A stretch of DNA of 64,000 nucleotides from Mycetohabitans sp. B8 (GCF_021991875.1 NZ_JAHLKR010000005.1:62001-126000); one strand, 5' to 3'. Shown: positions 9,752 to 18,655, numbered from the stretch's first letter. Numbers and translations are program-made. The notes: generated from the letters alone by a model not told the origin.

Positions 9752-11860
9752 GTGAACGTTTTTTTTGAGGAATCCGGTAGTTTTAAGGCTGGCACGGTAT
9801 TGAATCGGCAAGGTGACGCGTTCCAGGTCGAGTTGCCGGGTGGACGTCGCGCCAAAGTTCGCAGCAAGGACGTGCTGATCGAGTTCGACAGCCCGAGCGC
9901 CGCCGACCTGATTCAACAGGCCGATGCGGCGGCGAAGGAAATTGACCTGGAGTTCCTATGGGAAATCTCTCCGCCGGACGAGTTTCGCTTCACCGACCTG
10001 GCCAATGATTATTTCGGTGGTACGCCGGATGCCGTGCAAAAGAGCGCACTGGTACTTTGCATGCACGGCGCGCCGGTCTACTTCCGACGTAAGGGACGGG
10101 GACAGTACCAGCGCGCGCCCGAAGAGCAGTTGAAAATGGCGCTCGCGGCGCTGGAGCGGCGGCGCCAACAGGCGATCGTGCAGCAGCAGTACGAGGACGA
10201 GTTGAAGGCCGGTAGGCTGCCTGCCGCGTTCGACGGCAAGGTGCTTGGCTTGCTCACGCGTGCGGACAAGAATTCGATTGAATACAAGGCGCTGGAAGCG
10301 GCTGCGCTCGCATTGGGTAAGTCGGCTGCGCAACTGATGCTGGACGTCGGCGGCATCCCGTCGGCACGCGCGCTGCACGAAGCGCGGTTCCTGTCCGAGT
10401 ACTTTCCGCACGGTACCGGTTTCCCCGCATTGAACGCGGGTCCGTTGCCGGAGGACCTGGGTGAGGCGATCGGCGTGCAGGCGTTTTCCGTCGACGATGT
10501 GACCACCACCGAGATCGACGACGCCTTCTCGGTTCAGCACCTGTCGGACGGGCGCGCCAGGATTGGTATTCACATCGCGGCGCCCGCGCTGGGCATCGAG
10601 CGCGGCGACGCCGTGGACGCGATCGCGCGCGCACGCCTGTCAACCGTCTACATGCCGGGCGATAAGATCACGATGTTGCCGGACGATTTTGTCGGCACGT
10701 TCACGCTGAAGGAAGGCGGATTGCGGCCGGCGCTGTCGCTGTACCTGATGATCGACACCGCCACACAGGACATCGTGATGACCGAGACGGTGGCCGAGCG
10801 CGTGCAGGTGGTCAGCAACCTGCGGCACAACGTGTTGGACGAGATTATCACTGAGCAGACGCTCGAGGCCGGCACCGGCGACTACCCGCACAAGGACGAG
10901 ATCGCGGTGCTGTGGCCCTTCGCCAAGGCGCTGTACGAGCGACGTCAGCAGGCGCGCATCGGCTACGGTCTCAGGCGCGAGGTGCCGCGCAACGTTGACT
11001 ACAACTTCTACGTTGATGGCGAGCATGTCAGCATCACGCCGCGCCGTCGCGGTTCGCCGTTGGACCTGATCGTCGCGGAACTAGCGATCCTAGCCAACAG
11101 CCGCTGGGGCGCGTTCCTGCATGAGCATGGCGTGCCGGGCATTTATCGCGCGCAGCGCGCGTTCGGTCCCAATCGCACGCGGATGCAGACCACGCCGGCG
11201 CCGCACGAAGGGCTGGGCGTGGCGCAGTATGCGTGGAGTACCTCGCCGCTGCGCCGGTATGTTGACTTGGTGAATCAGTGGCAGTTACTGGCGTGTGTCC
11301 GACATGGTGTCACCGCGAAGCTGGCCGCGCCGTTCAAGCCGAAGGATGCGGACCTGTACGCCATCGTGCAGAATTTTGACGAAACCTATACCGCGTATGC
11401 TGACCACCAGCGGCTCATGGAGCATTTCTGGTGTCTGCGCTGGCTCAAGCAAGAAAAGCGCGACCGGGTGGTGGCCACGATTGTCAAGGACGACGTCGTG
11501 CGACTCGAGGAAGTCCCGCTGCTGTTGCACGTGCCGGGGTTGGGCGTGCAGGCGCGCGGCACGCGTGTGCTGCTCGAGGTGAGGGCGATCGACGAGCTGC
11601 GCGTGGAGGCGTCGTGCCGGCTCATCGAAGTGCTGGACGTGGCGCGCGTGACGGGCGGCGACGAAACGAACGGGGACGCAGATAGGGCGTTGGACACGGA
11701 CAGCGGAACGGACATTGACGCCGCGGCGGGTGATGACGTCCAGACGCTAGGTGACGCGTCCGATGCGCGAGCGCAACCGGGCGATGCACAGCCGGATGCG
11801 AGTGCGGCCGTTCGCGGCGACGCAACGCAGACGCGCAATGATGGTGAGGTGGCGCAATGA
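9752..11860 (+). CDS. RNB-domain exoribonuclease (RNase II/R family)
   Basis: The GTG at 9752 (VNVFFEESGSFKAG) is chosen because it has GAGAG seven bases upstream and matches the conserved start of this Burkholderia family. The 702-residue protein degrades RNA from the 3' end. The RNB catalytic domain shows EIDDAFS near residue 250, with the metal-binding Asp cluster, and a late STSPLRRYVDL motif. The last 90 residues are an acidic Asp/Ala/Gly-rich tail after the conserved part. A run of eight T lies at codons 3-5. It overlaps aroE by ATGA. Confidence 0.9.
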   Translation: MNVFFEESGSFKAGTVLNRQGDAFQVELPGGRRAKVRSKDVLIEFDSPSAADLIQQADAAAKEIDLEFLWEISPPDEFRFTDLANDYFGGTPDAVQKSALVLCMHGAPVYFRRKGRGQYQRAPEEQLKMALAALERRRQQAIVQQQYEDELKAGRLPAAFDGKVLGLLTRADKNSIEYKALEAAALALGKSAAQLMLDVGGIPSARALHEARFLSEYFPHGTGFPALNAGPLPEDLGEAIGVQAFSVDDVTTTEIDDAFSVQHLSDGRARIGIHIAAPALGIERGDAVDAIARARLSTVYMPGDKITMLPDDFVGTFTLKEGGLRPALSLYLMIDTATQDIVMTETVAERVQVVSNLRHNVLDEIITEQTLEAGTGDYPHKDEIAVLWPFAKALYERRQQARIGYGLRREVPRNVDYNFYVDGEHVSITPRRRGSPLDLIVAELAILANSRWGAFLHEHGVPGIYRAQRAFGPNRTRMQTTPAPHEGLGVAQYAWSTSPLRRYVDLVNQWQLLACVRHGVTAKLAAPFKPKDADLYAIVQNFDETYTAYADHQRLMEHFWCLRWLKQEKRDRVVATIVKDDVVRLEEVPLLLHVPGLGVQARGTRVLLEVRAIDELRVEASCRLIEVLDVARVTGGDETNGDADRALDTDSGTDIDAAAGDDVQTLGDASDARAQPGDAQPDASAAVRGDATQTRNDGEVAQ

Positions 11861-12729
11861 GCGCGCCGCCTGCGCCGGGCGGCCAGGGCCCGGACCGCTA
11901 CGCGGTGATCGGCAACCCAGTCGCGCATAGCAAGTCGCCGGCCATTCATGCGAGCTTTGCCCAGCAGACGGGCGAGCCGGTCGAATATGACCGGATTCTT
12001 GCGCCAGTGGACGGCTTCGCGCAGGTCGTGGACGCCTTCATGTCGGCCGGTGGGCTCGGGCTGAACGTCACGGTGCCGTTCAAACCGCAGGCCTATGCGC
12101 TGGCGACACGGCGTTCCGCGCGGGCGGAGGCGGCCGGGGCGGTCAATACGTTGCGCTTTGACCGCGTGGACGGCGGCCGCATCGAAATCTTTGGCGACAA
12201 CACCGATGGCGTGGGGCTCGTCACGGACGTCGAGGCGCAGCCGCATATTGCGCTCAGCGGCGCGCGTGTGCTGCTGCTCGGCGCAGGCGGCGCGGCGCGC
12301 GGCGTGATCCCGCCATTGCTGGAGCGTCGGCCCGGCGCGCTGACGATCGTCAACCGGACTGCGGCGCGCGCGGTCGAGTTGACCGAGCGCTTTGCAGCGT
12401 TCGCCCGGGCTGCGGGCTGCGCATTGGAAGGCGGCGCGCCGGGCGTGGAGCACGGTGTCTATGATATCGTGATCAACGCGACTGCCGGCAGCCTCGATGG
12501 GGCCGTACCGGCATTCGCAGCGGCGTGTGTCGGCCCCGGTACGCTCGCGTACGACATGATGTATGCAGCCGGGCCCACGGTGTTCATGCAGCACGCCGCA
12601 CGCCTGGGCGCGCATACTGTCGATGGCCTCGGGATGCTCGTGCGGCAGGCTGCGGAATCGTTCTTTGTTTGGCGTGGCGTGCGTCCCGACCCAGCTCCGG
12701 TGCTCGCGGCACTGCGCGCGTCGCTGTAG
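11857..12729 (+). CDS. aroE: Shikimate dehydrogenase
   Basis: A 290-residue NADP-dependent reductase converting 3-dehydroshikimate to shikimate. It has the substrate motif NPVAHSKSPAIH, the catalytic Lys in NVTVPFK, Asp in GDNTDGVG, and the NADP Rossmann motif LLLGAGGAARG. It overlaps the RNase stop by four bases. The usual downstream partner mtgA is present only as a pseudogene. Confidence 0.97.
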   Translation: MSAPPAPGGQGPDRYAVIGNPVAHSKSPAIHASFAQQTGEPVEYDRILAPVDGFAQVVDAFMSAGGLGLNVTVPFKPQAYALATRRSARAEAAGAVNTLRFDRVDGGRIEIFGDNTDGVGLVTDVEAQPHIALSGARVLLLGAGGAARGVIPPLLERRPGALTIVNRTAARAVELTERFAAFARAAGCALEGGAPGVEHGVYDIVINATAGSLDGAVPAFAAACVGPGTLAYDMMYAAGPTVFMQHAARLGAHTVDGLGMLVRQAAESFFVWRGVRPDPAPVLAALRASL

Positions 12730-12741
12730 GCGGGCGTGCGG

Positions 12742-13332
12742 ATGGCCTCGCGCATTCTGCCCGCGCGCGGTGGCAAACGTACCCGCCCGCCTGCACGGGG
12801 AGGCGGGCTGGACTACATCGCCGGCGTCGCGATGTTCGCATGGTGTTTCACGCAGGCGTACTACGCCGCCCAAATTGTCATCTGGCGTTACGTCGATTCG
12901 TCGACAAGCCGACAAGCGCCTACATGCGGGCCGACGAATGGCGCTTCAGGCACGCTCACGCAGCCACTCGTTCGGCAGTGGGTACCCTGCGAGCGGATCG
13001 CGCGAAACCTCAAGCGCGCGAGCAGAGCTATATCCACAAGGCCCAAGAGCTGGCCATCACGTGGATGCTAGAAGCGCTGCTCGACAAGGAACGCATTTTC
13101 GATGCTTTACCTGGATTCGGTTGAGTAGGGCAATGGCGTCTACGGTGCACAGGCAGCCGCACAATATTACTTTCGCACGGATGCGGACAGGCTCAGCGCG
13201 TCGCAAAGCGCCCGACTCGTGGTGATGTTGCTGTGTCCCCGCTATTTCGATGCGCATCGTAGTGCGCTGGGACTCGCGCAACGCGCAGCGGTGATCCTGT
13301 GCAGGATGGGTGCGGTGAAGTTGCCCGGATAG
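12742..13332 (+). pseudogene. mtgA: Monofunctional peptidoglycan transglycosylase MtgA, broken
   Basis: Pieces of MtgA appear in order in shifting frames. The membrane anchor region AWCFTQAYYAAQIVIWRYV is followed by KPTSAYMRADEW (shifted frame), WVPCERIARNLKRA, AITWMLEALLDKERIF (shifted again), then YLDSVE[19 protein letters not shown] and the tail AVILCRMG up to the stop at 13330-13332. The part between NLKRA and AITWMLE, which should hold the catalytic EDxxF and GGSTISQQ motifs, is deleted. The conserved Trp of VEWGNG is a TAG stop at 13126-13128. At least three frame changes, one deletion and one nonsense codon make it nonfunctional. Position after aroE is the normal mtgA locus. Confidence 0.9.
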
Positions 13333-13410
13333 CAACGCTGCCTTGCCGCACCAGTCGGATTGCCGCGGCACGCGCGAGTCCCACTCAATGGGCACGCGCA
13401 CCCCATTTTG

Positions 13411-13439
13411 GAGGTTTTCCGCATGCGTCCTACAATGCG
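13411..13439 (+). promoter_or_regulatory. Possible sigma-70 promoter (TTGGAG, 17-bp spacer, TACAAT)
   Basis: A TTGGAG hexamer and a TACAAT hexamer separated by about 17 bases lie 45-75 bp upstream of the GTG of the unrecognised ORF at 13484. Spacing and boxes are close to consensus. Confidence 0.45.
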
Positions 13440-13483
13440 GTCAACACAGCGGTACATCGGCAACCGGACATGGAGACAGCGCA

Positions 13484-13819
13484 GTGACCTCATCGGGGCA
13501 TGAGACCCGCCTAATCCAGGCGCAGGGCGCAGCGCTGACGTCGCGGCGTGACGTGGCAAGCTGGTCGAGCGCCGCACGGCTTGCCGTGCTGACCGCTGCC
13601 ACCGCAGCAGGATGCGATCACACAGGCCAGCATGGCGCTGGGCTTGACCGCACAGCAGGCGGGCATGCAGACGTTGCTGCGCGGCCTGGAGGGCGCTCCC
13701 GAGCCGGGCACCGAATGCCGCTCGCGAAGGCGATGATGATCAACCTTACACGCGATGAATGGCAGCGGTTGTTCGTGCGCGGGGTGAGCGCTCTGAAGAA
13801 TCGCGGCACGCGCGATTGA
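13484..13819 (+). pseudogene. Unrecognised, probably frameshifted ORF
   Basis: A GTG at 13484 preceded by GGAGA opens a frame (SSGHETRLIQAQGAALTSRR) running to the TGA at 13817. The middle 40 codons read poorly, while another frame between about 13605 and 13720 gives a more protein-like helical stretch (ITQASMALGLTAQQAGMQTL). The C-terminal part INLTRDEWQRLFVRGVSAL looks genuine. Two compensating shifts would rebuild a soluble protein of about 110 residues. I do not recognise the family. Its gene neighbours are the mtgA wreck and an SDR gene. Confidence 0.4.
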
Positions 13820-13882
13820 CGCGTAAGCCGTGCCGCGGGCCGTCTGGACCGAACGGCGCTGGATTGGCAATCAGGAGGAAAA

Positions 13883-14689
13883 ATGTCTTCACCGGCCGAT
13901 GCATCCGAGCAGCGCGCCACCGCCCCGGCCCGTTTTGCTCATTATCCGAGTCTTGCCGGCCGTGCCGTGCTGATCACCGGCGGCGCGACCGGCATGGGCG
14001 CATCATTCGTCGAGCAATTCGCTGCCCAGCACGCGAAGGTTGGTTTCATCGATATGGATGCGGGTGCCGGCGCGGCGCTGGCCGACCGCCTGGGCGATTC
14101 CCGCCACCGGCCAGTGTTCGCCACTTGCGATTTGACTGACTTGGACGCATTGCGCAAGGCGGTCGCCGATCTGCGCGACGCGCTCGGGCCGTTCACGGCA
14201 CTGGTGAACAATGCGGCCAACGATCGCCGCCATGTGTTGCGGGAGGTGACGCCGGCATACTATGACGCAAGCATTGCCGTGAATCTGAGACACCAGTTCT
14301 TCGCGACGCAGGCGGTCGTTCCCGACATGAAGGTCGCCGGTGCGGGCGCGATTGTGAACCTCGGATCGATCAGCTGGATGACGAAGACCGCGAACCTGTC
14401 GATCTACCAGAGTGCGAAAGCGGCCGTGCATGGCATGACGCGGGGGCTGGCGCGCGAACTCGGCCCGCATGGCATCCGCGTCAACACGCTGTCGCCAGGA
14501 TGGGTGATGACGAACAAGCAACGGCGCCTGTGGCTGGACGATGACGGGCGCCGTGCGATCAAGCAGGGACAGTGTCTGGACCGCGAGCTGTTGCCGGAGG
14601 ACATCGCACGCATGGCGCTGTTCCTGTGCGCAGACGACAGCGCGATGATCACCGCGCAGCAATTCATCGTCGATGGAGGCTGGGCGTGA
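13883..14689 (+). CDS. SDR-family NAD(P)-dependent sugar dehydrogenase-like protein
   Basis: A 268-residue classical short-chain dehydrogenase with a strong AGGAGG site. It shows the cofactor motif TGGATGMG near residue 33, NNAAND, the catalytic Ser in LGSISWM, Tyr-xxx-Lys in YQSAK, and the C-terminal dimer segment VDGGWA. The next gene, overlapping by four bases, began as a gluconolactonase. That pairing suggests oxidation of a sugar (arabinose, galactose or similar) to a lactone. The partner is now truncated, so the pathway may be broken. Confidence 0.88.
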   Translation: MSSPADASEQRATAPARFAHYPSLAGRAVLITGGATGMGASFVEQFAAQHAKVGFIDMDAGAGAALADRLGDSRHRPVFATCDLTDLDALRKAVADLRDALGPFTALVNNAANDRRHVLREVTPAYYDASIAVNLRHQFFATQAVVPDMKVAGAGAIVNLGSISWMTKTANLSIYQSAKAAVHGMTRGLARELGPHGIRVNTLSPGWVMTNKQRRLWLDDDGRRAIKQGQCLDRELLPEDIARMALFLCADDSAMITAQQFIVDGGWA

Positions 14690-14754
14690 GCGCGCTGGGC
14701 CGCCAGGCTGCATTGTGGGTGGAATGCCGCAACCAGCTGGGTGAGGGTGCCACC
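14686..14754 (+). pseudogene. SMP-30/gluconolactonase gene, only first ~23 codons left
   Basis: A GTG overlapping the SDR stop (GTGA) opens VSALGRQAALWVECRNQLGE followed by GAT, the typical beginning of an SMP-30/gluconolactonase/LRE protein with the metal-binding Glu of GEG. After that the sequence turns into insertion-sequence material and no further lactonase sequence is recognisable downstream. Confidence 0.7.
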
Positions 14755-14950
14755 TCAGTCAAGTTTTGGAATGCGTCGAGCTGTTCGGCACGACAGCGGT
14801 ACTGGCCCCGGCAGCGGTCTGAGTACGGCAGGCCGCCCTCGATTGCCAATTCGCTTGATGGTGGGGTTGCTGTATTTGAAGCACGCGTACAACGAGAGCG
14901 ACGAGTCGGTGTGTGAGCGCTGGGTGCAACACGTCTACTTCCAGTTATCG
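14755..14950 (+). mobile_element. IS5-type transposase fragment
   Basis: In one frame, residues encoded by 14831-14944 read GRPRLPIRLMVGLLYLKHAY followed by NESDESVCERWVQHVYFQ. This is the N-terminal region of IS5-family transposases (RLMVGLLxLKHxxNxSDExV). The DDE catalytic domain and the ends are absent. It is a scrap left in the lactonase gene; the left junction is placed approximately at the end of the GEGAT codons. Confidence 0.75.
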
Positions 14951-15363
14951 AACAAATTATGCGCTCGCCGCTTTGTTCGTCGCCGACAAGTTCACCAAAG
15001 GCCAATCACACGGCCCTCGCAGGGCCTTAACGCTGTAGACCGAGCGCTGGCATCATACGGCCTTTCGCTGCGCGCATTGAATTTTTCCGGTCCGACTAGC
15101 TAGGAAAACGAGGCGATGCAGATGCGATATGATGGGATGGGTGGCGGAACCAACAAGACAGCGACGAAGACCCTAAAAGTCCTTCAAATTAAGGTTAAGG
15201 GGCGGGGGCCGTTATCGCCAGTGGTGTCAGCATCGTATCGGGTCTGCCACCGGGAATTTGAGACAAGCTAACCTACAAAGCCTTTAAAGCGGCCATATTA
15301 GTATATTCGCTGACTTCCCCATTAGGGGATATCATGGACCTGAGTGTTTAGTGGAGTGCGTTC
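14951..15363. other. Non-coding stretch between IS5 fragment and DUF29 gene
   Basis: No conserved protein was recognised. The IS frame continues open to 15103 but its residues (FVRRRQVHQRPITRP and onwards) do not look like transposase. A small palindrome, TCCCC-ATTA-GGGGA, lies at 15316-15329, about 35 bp before the DUF29 start, and could be an operator or weak hairpin. Base composition is lower in GC than the neighbouring genes, consistent with acquired or decaying DNA. Confidence 0.4.
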
Positions 15364-15801
15364 ATGGGGACGAGATACGAACAGGACGTGGTGGCATGGG
15401 CAAGCGAGCAAGCGGCGCTGTTGCGCGCGGGTCGTCTCTGCGCTATCGACGTTAAGCATATCGCCGAGGAGATCGAGGACGTGGGCAAGAGCGAACAGCG
15501 CGAATTGGCGAGCCGTATGTCGGTGCTGTTGGCTCATCTGCTGAAGTGGCGGTTTCAGCCTTCGCGTCGCAGCAAGAGTTGGCAGTTCACGATTAGCACG
15601 CAGCGCAAAGAAGTTGCCTACGTGCTGAACGAAGCGCCGAGTCTGCGTGGCAAGTTCAACGACGCGGCGTGGCTCGATCTCGTCTGGTCGAAGGCGCGCA
15701 GCATGGCCAGCAACGAAACGGGGCTCGACCTTGATGTGTTCCCGGAGGTATTGCCGTGGTCCATTGAGAACGTGCTTTCGCAAGCGTTTCTTCCTGAATA
15801 A
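15364..15801 (+). CDS. DUF29 domain-containing protein
   Basis: A 145-residue protein matching the DUF29 family: YEQDVVAWASEQAALLRAG at the N-terminus, IAEEIEDVGKSEQRELASR, then LLAHLLKWRFQPSRRSKSW. The family is helical, common in cyanobacteria and proteobacteria, often multicopy and near mobile DNA; no function is established. A GGAG site lies upstream. It appears intact although both neighbours are wrecked insertion sequences. Confidence 0.85.
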   Translation: MGTRYEQDVVAWASEQAALLRAGRLCAIDVKHIAEEIEDVGKSEQRELASRMSVLLAHLLKWRFQPSRRSKSWQFTISTQRKEVAYVLNEAPSLRGKFNDAAWLDLVWSKARSMASNETGLDLDVFPEVLPWSIENVLSQAFLPE

Positions 15802-16009
15802 CGGAAAAGAGGCTGAATGCAGGGACGTATCCCAGCAGACAGGTGTCACGGATCGGCATAATCAAGCCAGAGTGATCGACGTAAGGAAGCCACTCGGAAT
15901 GGCTTCGAAACGCGATTTCGCAGGGTTTCAAGAATGCGGTTTTTGGTGTATGACGTCTAGCAATTTGTAACAGGGGTAGGAGAGCGTTTCATTCCCGCGG
16001 CTAAAGCTT
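15802..16009. other. Non-coding stretch after DUF29
   Basis: No gene, repeat or RNA recognised in either strand. Reading frames are short and the GC content is lower than average. Probably flanking debris of the IS256 remnant. Confidence 0.4.
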
Positions 16010-16375
16010 CTAGGCTGCCTGCTTGAGTGGCGTCAACTCTTGTGCTTGAGCCTGCCAGAGAATAGGCGGCATATTCTAATCCTTTCAAGGTTGTGCAAGG
16101 CCAGATATAGCAGCTTGCTGGCGGCTTCGGCGCTCGGGAAGTGGCCGTGTCTTCACGACCTTGCGCAACTGCATGTGCATGCTCTCAATGGCGTTGGTTG
16201 TGTCAATGATTCGACACACCTCGGCGGATAGGTGAAGAAGAGAATCACCTGTTCCCATTGGCGTTGCCACATCGCCGCAACCGTGGTGAATTTGTGCCTC
16301 CACTGGCCTTGCGCGAAGGCATCGAGTGCCGATGCCGCCGCTTCGGCCGTGGGTGGCCCTCGAGGCTTTGCCATT
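16010..16375 (-). mobile_element. IS256-family (Mutator-type) transposase C-terminal remnant
   Basis: On the minus strand the C-terminal third of an IS256 transposase can be followed through frameshifts: AEAAASALDAFAQGQW, WQRQWEQVILFFTYPP, then shifted IIDTTNAIESMHMQLRKVVK, then shifted KLLYLALHNLER, then shifted MPPILWQAQAQELTPLKQAA and a stop at 16010-16012. TTNAIES and HMQLRK are diagnostic. The N-terminus with the first catalytic Asp residues and both inverted repeats are absent, and there are at least three frameshifts, so it is inactive. Confidence 0.88.
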
Positions 16376-16661
16376 TAGGCCCGGTCTGCATCCATTCCTG
16401 CCGCGCGACGCGCATACGCAGCTGTGCGTCGCCGCGGCCGGTATCTGGTTTTCCGGCGCTGACCGATTGCCGGTGCGGCACGTGCAGGCCCGCCGCGTGG
16501 CAGTTCGGGCTCGCCTATCCGCTGCCGGCAACGCTGGTCGAACCACGCATTCACGGGCTGGGGCACGTGCGCAAGCATCGCGTGGCCGGGCCGTCCGCTT
16601 AAGCAAGTAGAATACGGGTTTGCCCGCCGCGTCGTTCGCGGTGCTTCTTGCAGATTCGACC
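16376..16661. other. Stretch before pyrF, no gene recognised
   Basis: GC-rich and open in several frames on both strands, but none gives a recognisable protein. A TAGAAT hexamer near 16607 could be the -10 box for pyrF. This is the normal position of neighbouring accessory DNA ending at the IS256 scrap. Confidence 0.35.
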
Positions 16662-17474
16662 ATGTCCTTCATTGCTACTCTGGAGCGCGCCTGGCAGCGC
16701 ACGCAATCATTGCTGTGCGTTGGGCTTGACCCCGAGCCATCGCGCTTTCCGCCGCATTTGACCGGGCGCGCCGATGCCATCTTCACGTTCTGCCGCGACA
16801 TCGTCGATGCCACCGCGCCCTATGCGAGTGCATTCAAGCCGCAGATCGCCTATTTCGCCGCACACCGCGCGGAAGAGCAACTTGAGGCGTTGATCGCGCA
16901 CATCCACGCGCGGCACCCGGGACTGCCGGTGGTGCTGGACGCCAAGCGCGGTGACATCGGCAGCACCGCGCAGCAGTACGCGCGCGAAGCGTTCGAGCGA
17001 TATTGCGCAGACGCGGTGACGGTCAACCCCTACCTAGGGTTCGACTCGATTGAGCCGTATCTCGCGTATCGGGACAAGGGCGTGATCGTGCTGTGCCGCA
17101 CGTCGAATCAGGGCGGCTCGGACTTGCAATTCCTTGACATCGGGGGGCAGCCTCTGTACCAGCACGTAGCGGCGCTTGCCGCCGAGCAATGGAATACCAG
17201 CGGACAGCTCGGGCTGGTGGTGGGTGCGACGTTCCCGAAGGAAATTGATGCGGTGCGCCAGCGCGTCGGTACGATGCCGCTGCTGATCCCGGGAATCGGC
17301 GCGCAAGGCGGCGACATTGAGGCGACGGTCCATGCCGGTCGCACGGCTGACGGCACCGGCATGATGATCAACTCGTCGCGCGCGATTCTGTACGCGCGCA
17401 GCGGTGAGGACTTTGCATCGGCCGCGGCCGATGCTGCGCGCGCCACGCGCGACGCGATCAACGCCTATCGCTAA
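16662..17474 (+). CDS. pyrF: Orotidine 5'-phosphate decarboxylase
   Basis: A 270-residue decarboxylase, last step of UMP synthesis. The ATG at 16662 ([11 protein letters not shown]) fits relatives better than the upstream in-frame codon. The catalytic motif [15 protein letters not shown] near residue 92 carries Lys and Asp of the DxKxxDI signature. The length of about 270 residues is that of the longer (type 2) bacterial family. Convergent with cinA. Confidence 0.96.
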   Translation: MSFIATLERAWQRTQSLLCVGLDPEPSRFPPHLTGRADAIFTFCRDIVDATAPYASAFKPQIAYFAAHRAEEQLEALIAHIHARHPGLPVVLDAKRGDIGSTAQQYAREAFERYCADAVTVNPYLGFDSIEPYLAYRDKGVIVLCRTSNQGGSDLQFLDIGGQPLYQHVAALAAEQWNTSGQLGLVVGATFPKEIDAVRQRVGTMPLLIPGIGAQGGDIEATVHAGRTADGTGMMINSSRAILYARSGEDFASAAADAARATRDAINAYR

Positions 17475-17510
17475 CTGGCCAACGGGACGCGCTCGCCGGC
17501 GACGGCTCGC

Positions 17511-18011
17511 TCAGTGTTCCTTTTCGTCCAGTAGCTTGAGTAGCCCGCGCAACGCATGTGCGGCCGCCTGTTTGCGAATCTGGCCACGATCCCCACGCAA
17601 TAGCTGGATCTCGCTGACCGTATGCAATCGGTTTGTCCACGCGAACACGACAGTGCCCACCGGCTTGGCCTCGCTGCCACCGTCCGGGCCGGCCAAGCCG
17701 GTGATCGACAGCGCGAGTTGGGCGCGGCTGTTGCGCAGCGCGCCTTCAGCCATCGCTCGCGCCACAGGCTCGCTGACCGCGCCGTGGCGCTCGATCATGT
17801 CAGCCGGCACGCCAATCATCTCGGTCTTGGCCAGGTTCGAATAGGTCACAAAGCCCCGCTCGAACCAGCCGCTGCTGCCCGGGATGTCGGTGATCGCCGT
17901 CGCGACCATGCCGCCGGTGCACGATTCCGCGGTGACGAGCATCAGGCGCTCGTCGCGCAAGCGGTTGCCAATGCGAATCGCAAGTTGGTGGACTACCGTG
18001 TCAGTTGCCAT
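17511..18011 (-). CDS. CinA-family nicotinamide-nucleotide amidohydrolase (PncC-like)
   Basis: A 166-residue stand-alone CinA C-terminal domain, which deamidates nicotinamide mononucleotide in NAD recycling. Signatures are TAESCTGGMVATAITDIPGS near residue 30 and SITGLAGPDGG. The start MATDTVVHQLAI at 18011 matches relatives; upstream in-frame codons exist up to 18086 and would overlap pgpA. No strong ribosome binding site is seen. Likely co-transcribed with thiL and pgpA. Confidence 0.9.
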   Translation of the reverse strand: MATDTVVHQLAIRIGNRLRDERLMLVTAESCTGGMVATAITDIPGSSGWFERGFVTYSNLAKTEMIGVPADMIERHGAVSEPVARAMAEGALRNSRAQLALSITGLAGPDGGSEAKPVGTVVFAWTNRLHTVSEIQLLRGDRGQIRKQAAAHALRGLLKLLDEKEH

Positions 18012-18082
18012 CGAATTAAACTTGTTGTTGGCGAGCAAGGGGGAACCACCTGTCATCATCGCGTGCGTGCTGTCGCGACGCG

Positions 18083-18655
18083 TCAAAGCGAGCGTATCAG
18101 CGCGATGACGAGCAATGTGAAGAATGCTGCGACGATGTCGTCGAACATGATGCCGAAGCCGCCTGACAATCGCCTATCAAAATAGCGGATTGGCGGCGGC
18201 TTGACCATATCGAAAAATCGGAATATTAGGAACGCGCCCAGTTGGCCGGCAAAGTTTGCCGGCGTGACGAACAGCAGCACCAGCCAGATCGCGACGATCT
18301 CATCCCAAACCGCCGCGCCCGGGTCTTTCACGCCCATGCGTCGCGCCGTGAAGCCGGTGCAGCCGCATCCGGCGACAAAGCCGACAATAATCAGCATCCA
18401 CCATTGCACGACGCTTAGGTACGGGTTCAATGCGATGAACGACAGCCAACCGAACAGGGTCCCGACCGTGCCGGGCATCACCGGTGACAGGCCGCTGCCA
18501 AAGCCCAACGACAACACGTGCAGCGGATGGGACAACATGAAGCGTACGGTGGCGCGTGAGCGCGGCGCGGCGTCGGGGCCGGGCGGCGTGCTGCCGGGGG
18601 TCACCGGCACGATATGCGGCCGGTGCGAATTGGAGTGGGACGGATCATTCTGCAT
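18083..18655 (-). CDS. pgpA: Phosphatidylglycerophosphatase A
   Basis: A 190-residue inner-membrane phosphatase making phosphatidylglycerol from its phosphate. It contains FGSGLSPVMPGTVGTLFG, VWDEIVAIWL, and the C-terminal RRLSGGFGIMFDDIVA with acidic residues, plus several membrane helices. The ATG at 18655 (MQNDPSHS) overlaps the end of thiL by 11 bp in another frame. The first 40 residues are a poorly conserved Pro-rich leader, so a later start is possible. Confidence 0.93.
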   Translation of the reverse strand: MQNDPSHSNSHRPHIVPVTPGSTPPGPDAAPRSRATVRFMLSHPLHVLSLGFGSGLSPVMPGTVGTLFGWLSFIALNPYLSVVQWWMLIIVGFVAGCGCTGFTARRMGVKDPGAAVWDEIVAIWLVLLFVTPANFAGQLGAFLIFRFFDMVKPPPIRYFDRRLSGGFGIMFDDIVAAFFTLLVIALIRSL

